6,084 nucleotides of DNA from CAZWUZ01 sp964637655 [NCBI: uncultured bacterium] (GCA_964637655.1 CAZWUZ010000234.1:1-6084), one strand, 5' to 3'; positions 1-5,711 are shown, counted from the first letter of the stretch. Notes: generated from the sequence alone by a model not told the origin. Made by a program: numbers and translations.

Positions 1-67
1 GGGCGAGGGAGAGAATGCCCTCCCTCTCCCTCTGGGAGAGGGCAGGGGTGAGGGGGCTTTTCCCCTC
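1..67. repeat. GC-rich hairpin repeat downstream of the kinase gene
   Basis: CCCTCTCCC (22-30) and GGGAGAGGG (34-42) form a perfect 9-bp stem with a TCT loop. GAGGGAGAG (5-13) can instead pair with CTCTCCCTC (24-32), so two structures compete. A further weak stem GAGGGG/CCCCTC (50-55, 62-67) is nearest the kinase stop (85-83). None has a U-run on the minus strand, so a classical terminator is not shown. The CCCTCTCC...GGGAGAGGGC...GGTGAGGGG order matches the core of the MITE at 5533-5575. The repeat may continue beyond the left edge. Confidence 0.65.
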
Positions 68-82
68 CGTATAATCAAAATA

Positions 83-2968
83 TCAGCGCGGGCGGGGGAG
101 GCGCTGCAGCAGGTGCAGCAGCGCGTCGCAATCGAACGGCTTGTCGAGCGAGCCGAGCACCGTGCAGGCATGCGCAACCACGGGCACCTCGTCAGGGTAG
201 CCGGACATCAGGATGGCCGGCAGGCCGGGACGGACTTCGCCGAGACGCTGCAGCAGTTCGTAGCCGTTCATCCGCGGCATCACGACATCGGTGATAACTG
301 CCGTGAACGATGCCGGCGCGACGCGGAACACTTCCAGCGCACGCTGCGGGTCGCGTTCCGCCTGCACACTGCACCCCGCCTGCTCCAGCAATCGCGCGAG
401 GGGCTGCAGCATGTCCGCGTCATCATCCACCAGCAGCAGATGCGCTGCTCTGCGCGCCGGTGCTGCCGGCGCGCTTTCTGCGGGTGCGGCATCAGCGCGC
501 GGCAGGTAGATGCTGAATTCCGTCCCCTTCCCCGTTGCGCTGTTCACGTCGATGTGGCCGCCCATATCACGCACCGTCGCCGCCGCGGTGCTCAACCCGA
601 GCCCCGTTCCCTGCGTCGGTCCCTTGGTGGTGTAGAACGGCTCGAAGACGCGCGGCAGGTCAGCGGCGTCGATGCCGCTGCCCGTATCGCGCACGCGCAG
701 GCAACAGCAGGTGCCGGCATGCCGCAGATACGGCGGTGCCGTTGCCGGAAGTGGCGCTCTGCGTTCGAGCGTGATTTCCAGTGTCCCGCCGTCAGGCATG
801 GCGTCGCGCGCATTGAGACAGAGATTGAGCAGCAGCTGCTGCACTTCCGCACCTGCCCCTTCGACCATCACCGGCGACGACGGCAACGCGAACCGCGCCG
901 TGATATTCTTCGGGAAGGTGCTGCTGATCAGGCCGCGCAACGCGGTCACTTCCGCCACGAGATCGAGCCGCTGCAACCGCAGGTTGGCGCCGCGCGCGAA
1001 TTTCAGCATGGTCGATGACAGGTCGGCCCCGCGGCGGATCAGGGTGCGGATGCCGGCGGTATAGGTTGCCCACTCGTGCGCGTCGCGCGGTGTCTCATCG
1101 AGCAGCGTCAGGTAGTTGAGCAGGCCGCCGAACAGGTTATTGTAATTGTGCGCGAGCCCGGCCGCGAGCTGCCCGATGGCCGCGGTGCGCTCCTGCCGCA
1201 CCATCGCCGCGTGTCGCTGCCGGTCGCGCGTGATGTCGATGATGATGCCGCGATAGGCAGCCACATTGCCGTCCGTGCCGAATACCGGCTGCCCGTGCGC
1301 CAGCAGCCAGCGGGGCGTGCCGTCGCGGGTATTGACCCGCAACTCGTACTCGATATCCGCGCCGCGCGCAATTGCATCGCGTTCCATGCTGATAATGCGG
1401 TCGCGGTCATCGGGATGCACCGCCGAGAGCCAGGCCGCCAGCGAGGCAGGGGTGTCGCGCGGCAGGTCGAGCAGTTCCCACACCTCGTCCGACCAGGTGG
1501 TGCGGTTGTCGTCAATCGTCACCTGCCAGAAGCCCGCATGCGCCGCGCGCAGCGCCTCGTGCACCTGCCGGTCGCGTTCCTGCAGACGCTGCCGCTGTTC
1601 CTCGCGCGTCGTCACGTCGATGCCGACACAGATGATGCCGGTGGTCTTGCCGTCCGTATCGCGCAGCGTCCGGTCATGCCACTCGATCAATCGCTCCGCA
1701 CCGTTGCGGATGCGGATGGCATTGACATTGCCCCGCGTGCTGTCGCCAGCCGTCGCGCTACGTAATACTGCGGCAATGCGTGTCTGTTCAGCCGGCGGGA
1801 TGAAGGTGGCCAGCCAGTCGCGCCCGACCGCCTCCTGCGGCGCATACCCGGTCAGTTCGCAAAAGTACGGGTTGACGCTGACCACCTTCCCTGCCGGGTC
1901 GAGTTGCATGATGATAACCGGTGCCGCCTGCAGCACGGTATCGGCAAAGGAGCGCGACTGACGCGCCTCCTCCTGCAGCTGCGCCTTCTCCGTGACATCG
2001 ATAATGATGCCGTGGATGCCGTCCGTCTCACTACGCAGACGTGAAGCGAGGGTGCGCTGTTCGCCATCGGGGCGCACGATGCGGTACTGCACTTCCGCCT
2101 GTCCGCGCTGCCGCGCGCGCTGATACGCGGCAGCAAAGGTCTCGCGGTCGTCAGGATGAACCATGGCCTGTACCGCGGCAAAGGTCGGCACGAAGTCATC
2201 AGTGACCCCGAAGATGGCGCGGCAGTTGTCCGACCAGACCGCCGTCCCCGTCACGTCCAGCCGGGTGAAATGCCCGAGACGGGCGAGTTGTTCCGCTTCG
2301 GCGTGGTTATCGGTCAGGTGCCGCAGTTTCGCCAGCAGTTTTTCGCGCACCCGGGCGTCCGTGCTGAGCGCCTCTTCCGAGGCGCGCACCTGCTGGAGCA
2401 TCGCCTGCAGCTCCTGCTGCGTCGCCTGCAGTGAGGCCGTGCGCGCGCTGACAAGGTGCTCCAGTTGCTCACGGTCACCCGCCGCGACAAAGAGCGGCGC
2501 GAGATGCCGGGCGATGAGCGTGCACTGACGCAGCACATTGGCCAGATTTCCGTGGTCGGGAATACCCAGCAGGAGCAGCACTCCAGTCGTTTCCGCGTGC
2601 GTGGCCAGCGGCACCGCCATGGCATCGGTATAGCCCGCCTCGCGCAGGAGCAGTGCGGCCGGCGTGGTCGAAGCGGCGGCAATGACCTGCTCCGTGCCGC
2701 TGGCACTGACACTGCGGCAGAGTTCGTGCAACGTCGTATCAGACAAACCTGCCCGGTGGCGCTCCGGCACCAGCGCCATCGTCGTGAACGCGCCAGTCGC
2801 AGCGTTGCGCAGGCAGCAGGTGACGGTGCGATAACCGGTCAGTTCCCGCAGCCGCACTGCCAGTGCCTGCGCCATTTCCGCCTGCGTCGCGCAGTGCAGT
2901 ACGGCATCGATGATATCGAGCGTGGCGACCGCGAGGGCAGGGTCCTCGTGCATGCGCAGTTCAGCCAT
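83..2968 (-). CDS. Cytoplasmic hybrid sensor histidine kinase (GAF-PAS-PAS-PAS-HisKA-HATPase-REC)
   Basis: This is a signal-transducing kinase that should autophosphorylate on a histidine and pass the phosphate to its own C-terminal receiver. Domains in order: GAF-like sensor (about 15-165), a coiled-coil linker rich in Q, E, L and A (about 165-220), three PAS folds (about 222-330, 338-455 and 465-585; PAS1 and PAS3 each carry a VHPDDR segment), the H-box with H607 in LAHNYNNLF, the N-box N715-A723, the G1 box DTGSG (761-765), the F-box FEPFYTTK (775-782), the G2 box GTGLGL (787-792), and a receiver with D848-D850, phospho-acceptor D894, S922 and K943. No signal peptide or membrane segment is seen, so it should sense a cytoplasmic cue. 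The ATG at 2968 is chosen over an in-frame TTG at 2983 because GGAG lies 6 nt upstream; it overlaps the preceding gene by 8 nt. The residue after the phospho-histidine is Asn, where Asp or Glu is usual. No HPt domain or separate DNA-binding regulator is visible, so the output is unknown. Confidence 0.93.
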   Translation of the reverse strand: MAELRMHEDPALAVATLDIIDAVLHCATQAEMAQALAVRLRELTGYRTVTCCLRNAATGAFTTMALVPERHRAGLSDTTLHELCRSVSASGTEQVIAAASTTPAALLLREAGYTDAMAVPLATHAETTGVLLLLGIPDHGNLANVLRQCTLIARHLAPLFVAAGDREQLEHLVSARTASLQATQQELQAMLQQVRASEEALSTDARVREKLLAKLRHLTDNHAEAEQLARLGHFTRLDVTGTAVWSDNCRAIFGVTDDFVPTFAAVQAMVHPDDRETFAAAYQRARQRGQAEVQYRIVRPDGEQRTLASRLRSETDGIHGIIIDVTEKAQLQEEARQSRSFADTVLQAAPVIIMQLDPAGKVVSVNPYFCELTGYAPQEAVGRDWLATFIPPAEQTRIAAVLRSATAGDSTRGNVNAIRIRNGAERLIEWHDRTLRDTDGKTTGIICVGIDVTTREEQRQRLQERDRQVHEALRAAHAGFWQVTIDDNRTTWSDEVWELLDLPRDTPASLAAWLSAVHPDDRDRIISMERDAIARGADIEYELRVNTRDGTPRWLLAHGQPVFGTDGNVAAYRGIIIDITRDRQRHAAMVRQERTAAIGQLAAGLAHNYNNLFGGLLNYLTLLDETPRDAHEWATYTAGIRTLIRRGADLSSTMLKFARGANLRLQRLDLVAEVTALRGLISSTFPKNITARFALPSSPVMVEGAGAEVQQLLLNLCLNARDAMPDGGTLEITLERRAPLPATAPPYLRHAGTCCCLRVRDTGSGIDAADLPRVFEPFYTTKGPTQGTGLGLSTAAATVRDMGGHIDVNSATGKGTEFSIYLPRADAAPAESAPAAPARRAAHLLLVDDDADMLQPLARLLEQAGCSVQAERDPQRALEVFRVAPASFTAVITDVVMPRMNGYELLQRLGEVRPGLPAILMSGYPDEVPVVAHACTVLGSLDKPFDCDALLHLLQRLPRPR

Positions 2969-3521
2969 GCAGCGCTCCGTCAACCGCCGTGCGCAACTGT
3001 TTCAGCCCGGTGACACGCACCTGCCAGGGCAGCCCGCAGAAATCGCTGAATTCCTGCAGTGCCGCTTCGGGTACCGGCACCAGTCCGGTATCGAGATAGA
3101 GCAGGTAGCGGTGATGCTCGCGCATGAAGTCGCGCGCCGTGCTGCCGTCAAGTCCGAGTTCCTGCGCGAAGACCTCGCGCCAGCGCCGCGCCCATTCAGG
3201 CATCAGGAAAAAAGCGCCATCGCGGCGCAGGGTGCGGTAGGTTTCCGTGCCGAGCAGTATCTCGCAGCAGTTGATGCCCGTGGTGCGACGCACCCGCCCG
3301 CGCTCCCCGCAGTCAGGCATGCGCGGATGGCAGTCACCATAGAGCAGGACGACCGCGCGGTCGCCCGCTGTTGCCAGCGCGGCATCGAGTTGCACCCGCA
3401 GTTCCGCCGGCCGGATATGCAGCGTGGATTCAAGGAAGTGCCGGTCGCAGGCGAGGTCGGGGAGCGCCGCCAGTTCCGCGCGGAAGATGGAACAGGCAAT
3501 GCAGAGCGGGCGTTCAGCCAT
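2961..3521 (-). CDS. DUF1638 family protein, cysteine-rich, methyltransferase-associated
   Basis: A 186-residue protein of unknown biochemical function. I assign it to DUF1638 from memory of the family pattern: a hydrophobic strand into YG-x-C (here LLYGDCH, C64-H65), then about 20 residues later a Cys followed by LLG and a Tyr (CCEILLGTETY, C85-C86), then a PEWARRW segment and a C-terminal YLDTG stretch. Family members are often found beside corrinoid proteins and methyltransferases, as here. There are nine cysteines (7, 10, 25, 64, 71, 85, 86, 162 plus the pair partner), several next to His, Asp or Glu, which would suit a metal or thiol site; that is inference. There is no signal peptide or membrane helix. 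The ATG at 3521 is preferred to upstream starts (reading frame open to 3578) because the sequence before it is only a shadow of the upstream gene's end. No good Shine-Dalgarno precedes it, so translation probably depends on the 8-nt overlap with the UroD-like gene. Confidence 0.8.
   Translation of the reverse strand: MAERPLCIACSIFRAELAALPDLACDRHFLESTLHIRPAELRVQLDAALATAGDRAVVLLYGDCHPRMPDCGERGRVRRTTGINCCEILLGTETYRTLRRDGAFFLMPEWARRWREVFAQELGLDGSTARDFMREHHRYLLYLDTGLVPVPEAALQEFSDFCGLPWQVRVTGLKQLRTAVDGALHG
2975..2978 (-). promoter_or_regulatory. Ribosome binding site of the hybrid kinase gene
   Basis: GGAG on the minus strand, 6 nt before the ATG at 2968 and inside the last codons of the DUF1638 gene. 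It decides the kinase start: an in-frame TTG at 2983 lies upstream of this site and has no comparable spacing. Confidence 0.6.
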
Positions 3522-4515
3522 CGGCGAACACGCCGGCAAGCGCATGCAGGTTTCCGGGCGCCGTCGCGTACGGCACATCCGGGCCGGTGGTGGTGAAGAT
3601 GAAGCGGGTGTCGGTCAGTTCAGTGCAGCGCGCGCGCGCGGACATGGCGATTTCCGACGGGGCCCGGTCAGCCAGTGACGGGCCGTCGATGCCGCTGAGC
3701 AGCGGGCGCTCCGGTCCCACCGCGGCGCGGCAGGCCGCGAGCGGGTCGCGCGCATCGACCGCGAACGCCGCCGCGGGGAGCGGGGCGAGCAGGTCGAGGA
3801 AGGGATGCATAGGGCCGCCGGCATGATGGATGATGACCGGGCCCTTGACCTGGCTGAGCGCCTGCTGCAGCACCGGCACCACGTGCTGCTCGACCAGCGT
3901 GCGCGGCAGCACCGCGGGCGAAGTGAATATGCTCGGAAGAATGACGCAGGCTGCTCCGTCAGCAAGCAGGGCGTTCGCCCAGCGCACGAAATGCGCTGAC
4001 GTCATCGCCAGCACGTCGCGCCGCAACGGCACCTCACAGAGGAATATCTCCAGCCAGCGTTCGAGCCCGAAGAGCATTACCGGCAGGGCAAACGGGTCGA
4101 GCGCCAGTGCCGCCACCGGCAGCGTCGTGCCGTTATCCGCCACGGTGCGGCGCAACGACTCGCGCAGGTAGAGCAGTGACGGGTGGATGTCGATATCGGG
4201 CAGGTGGCAAGCGGTAAATTCCTCTCCCGCCAGCGCGGGGCGGTCGAGGTTGGGTGGCTGGTTGGCAAAGGTATGGGCGGTGGCGCCGAACGCTTCTCCT
4301 TCCTTCACCAGCGCAAACGGCATGAAGAGGATGTCAGGATGGAAGGTGTCGCGCACCGCCCGCTGCCCTGCCGCGTAGGCGCCCGGGTCGTGATAGTAGC
4401 GTTCCAGCGGGCAGTCCGTAAGGCGGGCGCCATACAGCGAGAGGACCGCGGTCCACGGGGTGCGGTCGGGCCTTGCCCCGCTCAGCGCCGCCATGACGCG
4501 CTCGGCGCTGTTCAT
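3514..4515 (-). CDS. Uroporphyrinogen decarboxylase-like (MtaA/MtbA/CmuA-type) corrinoid methyltransferase with altered zinc site
   Basis: A 333-residue UroD-fold protein. In methyl-transfer systems this family moves a methyl group between a corrinoid protein and a thiol or folate-type acceptor. Supporting motifs are the N-terminal RPDRTP (residues 15-20), the FHPDILFMPFALVKEGEAFG block (58-77) matching the family's FDPD...PF...EAEA.G, a strand ending in Gly-Gly at 230-234, GIDGP (275-279), and a C-terminal P-x-N-L-x-A-L segment (320-326). HemE itself is unlikely because its conserved N-terminal Arg/Gly substrate loop is not apparent and a corrinoid gene lies directly upstream. Canonical MtaA/MtbA enzymes bind zinc through H-x-C and a later Cys; here the first motif reads H230-H231-A232-G233 and the second region is TTTGPDVP (308-315), so both cysteines are absent. 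Acceptor and reaction are therefore uncertain. Start: ATG at 4515 has GGGAG 8 nt upstream and overlaps the upstream stop as ATGA. Its end overlaps the DUF1638 start by 8 nt. Confidence 0.85.
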   Translation of the reverse strand: MNSAERVMAALSGARPDRTPWTAVLSLYGARLTDCPLERYYHDPGAYAAGQRAVRDTFHPDILFMPFALVKEGEAFGATAHTFANQPPNLDRPALAGEEFTACHLPDIDIHPSLLYLRESLRRTVADNGTTLPVAALALDPFALPVMLFGLERWLEIFLCEVPLRRDVLAMTSAHFVRWANALLADGAACVILPSIFTSPAVLPRTLVEQHVVPVLQQALSQVKGPVIIHHAGGPMHPFLDLLAPLPAAAFAVDARDPLAACRAAVGPERPLLSGIDGPSLADRAPSEIAMSARARCTELTDTRFIFTTTGPDVPYATAPGNLHALAGVFADG

Positions 4516-5168
4516 GAGGCCGACTCCCAGAGGCGCGCGAAGAGCGCGGGGGCTTCGAGCGCGTTGGGCGCCGTCCCGTCACCGCCCAGTTCGTTGACCA
4601 GTTCCGGGCGCAGGTTGAAGACCGCGCCGCCCACCGCAAGTTTCAGGTGCGCCCGCAGGCCGCGCCGCTCGATCTGCGCGCGCACGGCGCGGATATTGCG
4701 CGCGGTGGTGAGCATCATCGCCGAAACGCCCACCACCTTCGCCCCGCTCTGCTCCGCCGCGTCGAGCAACCGGTCGGCGGTGACGTCGGTGCCAAGATCG
4801 ATGACTTCCCAGCCGTCGAGTTTGAGGAAGGTCCCGACCATGCGCCGCCCGAGGGGATGGAAATCATCCTCGGCATTGGCAATGACCACCGGGCCGGGGC
4901 GTTTGCCTGCCGGTGCCTGCGCCCGCTGCTCTGCCACCCGTTCGAGAAAGTCCTCGACCACCTTGCCGGCGATATACCCTTGCGCCAGCGAGATGCTCTC
5001 CTTCGCCCAGGCCTCACCGATGGCGCGCAACGTCGGTTCCAGCAATTCGCTAATGACCTGTTCCGGAGTACGCTGCGGTGCGAACTGTTCGAGCACGGCA
5101 TTGGCCGCCCCGCGGTCGCCCCGCATGATGGCGGCAAGCAACTGGTCAGGAGGGTTCTGCTGCGGCAT
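4512..5168 (-). CDS. Corrinoid (cobalamin-binding) methyl-carrier protein, MtaC/MtbC/MttC type
   Basis: A 218-residue methyl carrier of the family that includes MtaC, MtbC, MttC and the MetH B12 module. An N-terminal helical cap (about 5-85, with LLEPTLRAIGEAW at 42-54) precedes a Rossmann-like B12 domain. That domain has the base-off signature D-x-H-x-x-G at DFHPLG (102-107), where H104 would be the lower axial cobalt ligand. The Ser position follows in VGVSAMM (S149), and the nucleotide-loop Gly-Gly is at 180-181 in LAVGGAVFN. The length fits the family's usual 200-220 residues. It should be cytoplasmic and carry a methyl group on cob(I)alamin between a donor-specific methyltransferase, not in this window, and the UroD-like partner next in the operon. 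The ATG at 5168 is chosen over an in-frame GTG at 5180 because GAGGTG sits 6 nt upstream. It is the first gene of the operon and its stop overlaps the next start by 4 nt. Confidence 0.93.
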   Translation of the reverse strand: MPQQNPPDQLLAAIMRGDRGAANAVLEQFAPQRTPEQVISELLEPTLRAIGEAWAKESISLAQGYIAGKVVEDFLERVAEQRAQAPAGKRPGPVVIANAEDDFHPLGRRMVGTFLKLDGWEVIDLGTDVTADRLLDAAEQSGAKVVGVSAMMLTTARNIRAVRAQIERRGLRAHLKLAVGGAVFNLRPELVNELGGDGTAPNALEAPALFARLWESAS

Positions 5169-5172
5169 AGGG

Positions 5173-5179
5173 CACCTCA
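5173..5179 (-). promoter_or_regulatory. Ribosome binding site of the corrinoid protein gene
   Basis: On the minus strand TGAGGTG lies just before the ATG at 5168, with about 6 nt between the GAGG core and the start. It covers part of the alternative GTG codon at 5180, so it supports the downstream ATG as the true start. Confidence 0.75.
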
Positions 5180-5203
5180 CCGTATGTTGTTGCCTGACAT
5201 TTC

Positions 5204-5216
5204 AGTATAGCATACT
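5204..5216. promoter_or_regulatory. Palindrome overlapping the -10 element (possible operator)
   Basis: AGTAT-agc-ATACT is a perfect 5-bp inverted repeat with a 3-nt centre, sitting on the -10 and its TG extension. A protein bound here would block RNA polymerase. The site is short and A/T-rich, and half of it is the -10 sequence itself, so chance is a real alternative. Confidence 0.3.
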
Positions 5217-5232
5217 CTTCGTTTCTGTTCAG
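5204..5232 (-). promoter_or_regulatory. Candidate sigma-70 extended -10 promoter for the corrinoid operon
   Basis: Read on the minus strand, TATACT (5209-5204) matches 5 of 6 bases of the -10 consensus and is preceded by TGC (5212-5210), giving an extended -10. Seventeen bases further upstream is CTGAAC (5232-5227), a poor -35 with three matches to TTGACA, as is common with extended -10 elements. Transcription would start near 5197 and leave a leader of about 29 nt before the ATG at 5168. This leader is too short for a riboswitch. It is the only convincing promoter-like sequence between this gene and the terminators to its right. Confidence 0.55.
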
Positions 5233-5264
5233 GCTGCGCAGGCATGTTGGAGCGCTGCTCAGCC
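5232..5264. promoter_or_regulatory. Imperfect inverted repeat upstream of the -35 (possible activator site)
   Basis: GGCTGCGCAG (5232-5241) and CTGCTCAGCC (5255-5264) are inverted repeats matching at 9 of 10 positions with a 13-nt centre. They lie directly upstream of the candidate -35, where a response-regulator dimer could bind. Nothing else supports a regulatory role. Confidence 0.2.
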
Positions 5265-5278
5265 ACCTTGCCCCCTGA

Positions 5279-5419
5279 TATCCTGCTACGCGACCGCGGT
5301 TGCGGCATAGGTCACCGCAATCGTCAGCGGGAGCGCCGTCCGTCTCCCGGGTCGCCTGTATCCTGGTGCGCGACTGCGGTTGCAGCAAAGGGCACCGCAA
5401 TCGTCAGCGGGAGCGCCGT
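5279..5419. repeat. Two-copy direct repeat, 61 bp at an 80-bp period
   Basis: The 61 bp at 5279-5339 recur at 5359-5419 with six substitutions. The last 27 bases (from CACCGCAATCGTC to GAGCGCCGT) are identical, and 19 bp separate the copies. Copy 1 contains TTGCGG...CCGCAA (5300-5305 and 5315-5320), able to form a 6-bp hairpin; in copy 2 the left arm is partly changed. No start-supported reading frame follows the repeats, and substitutions are not confined to third codon positions, so I treat them as non-coding. Origin and role are unknown; a duplicated binding region or a small repeated element are both possible. Confidence 0.75.
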
Positions 5420-5454
5420 AAAACCTGCCGGCGGCGTGAGACGCCGTCGGCAGG
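5420..5454 (-). terminator. Strong hairpin with short U-run, possible second terminator
   Basis: Arms CCTGCCG (5424-5430) and CGGCAGG (5448-5454) enclose a G-T pair and CGGCGT/ACGCCG (5432-5437, 5441-5446) around a 3-nt GAG loop, giving about 14 paired positions. On the minus strand the stem is followed by TTTT then AC (5423-5418), a weak intrinsic terminator. On the plus strand no U-run follows. It would insulate the corrinoid operon from read-through from the right. Confidence 0.5.
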
Positions 5455-5502
5455 GAAACGCGCGACCCCGCGGGAGGCGGGACAACCATCACGCATTTTT
5501 TA

Positions 5503-5673
5503 CATTCGTCGCAACTATTCACCCAATCAGTCCCCTCTCCTTTGGGAGAGGGCGACGCGCAGCGTCGGGTGAGGGGATACGTCCGCCGTGTCCGCCCTCG
5601 CCGCTCCGCGTCTTCCTCTCCCGCTATGAACAGCGGGCGAGGGGACAGACGGGCTGAATAGTTACCATTCGTC
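5503..5673. mobile_element. MITE-like element (5511-5665) with terminal inverted repeats and 8-bp target-site duplication
   Basis: The element is 155 bp. Its ends are GCAACTATTCA (5511-5521) and, inverted, GTAACTATTCA (5665-5655), matching at 10 of 11 positions. The similarity continues imperfectly inward through CCC and GTCCCCTC on both sides. Immediately outside each end is the same octamer CATTCGTC (5503-5510 and 5666-5673), as expected for a target-site duplication. Inside are hairpins CCCTCTCC/GGAGAGGG (5533-5540, 5545-5552), CGACGC/GCGTCG (5553-5558, 5562-5567) and an imperfect CCTCTCCCGCT/AGCGGGCGAGG (5615-5625, 5632-5642). It has no coding capacity, so movement would need a transposase supplied elsewhere. 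The insertion lies just downstream of the chemoreceptor gene's terminator, which it leaves intact. Confidence 0.75.
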
Positions 5674-5677
5674 TTTG

Positions 5678-5711
5678 AAAAAGCGGCCCGATGCCGAAGC
5701 ACCGGGCCGCT
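5678..5711 (-). terminator. Rho-independent terminator with UUCG tetraloop (downstream of chemoreceptor gene)
   Basis: Arms AGCGGCCCG (5682-5690) and CGGGCCGCT (5703-5711) are perfect complements. Between them, read on the minus strand, TGC-TTCG-GCA adds three pairs around a UUCG tetraloop, and a G-U pair joins the two parts, giving about 13 pairs in all. The minus-strand stem runs straight into five U residues (5682-5678). The plus strand has no U-run, so it acts on leftward transcription and ends the chemoreceptor transcript about 160 nt past its stop codon. Confidence 0.88.

Noticed and set aside
113-1018. Plus-strand open frame of 301 codons antisense to the kinase
   Set aside because: It is rich in Arg, His, Gln and Cys, has no recognisable domain, and lies opposite a minus-strand frame with intact kinase and receiver motifs. 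It is a shadow frame of GC-rich DNA.
3514-4515. Haem-pathway uroporphyrinogen decarboxylase (HemE)
   Set aside because: The substrate-binding N-terminal Arg/Gly loop is not recognisable, no haem genes are nearby, and the gene is coupled to a corrinoid carrier.
5169-5300. Cobalamin riboswitch ahead of the corrinoid gene
   Set aside because: This was expected on biological grounds, but the likely leader is only about 29 nt and I found no B12-box-like sequence in the upstream region.
4183-5310. Plus-strand open frame of 375 codons antisense to the corrinoid and UroD-like genes
   Set aside because: Its composition is Ser/Arg/Ala-heavy with no family motif, and it runs across two well-supported genes and the intergenic region on the other strand.
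5279-5419. CRISPR array
   Set aside because: There are only two copies, the repeated part is 61 bp with six differences, and only 19 bp separate them, which does not fit CRISPR repeat and spacer sizes.
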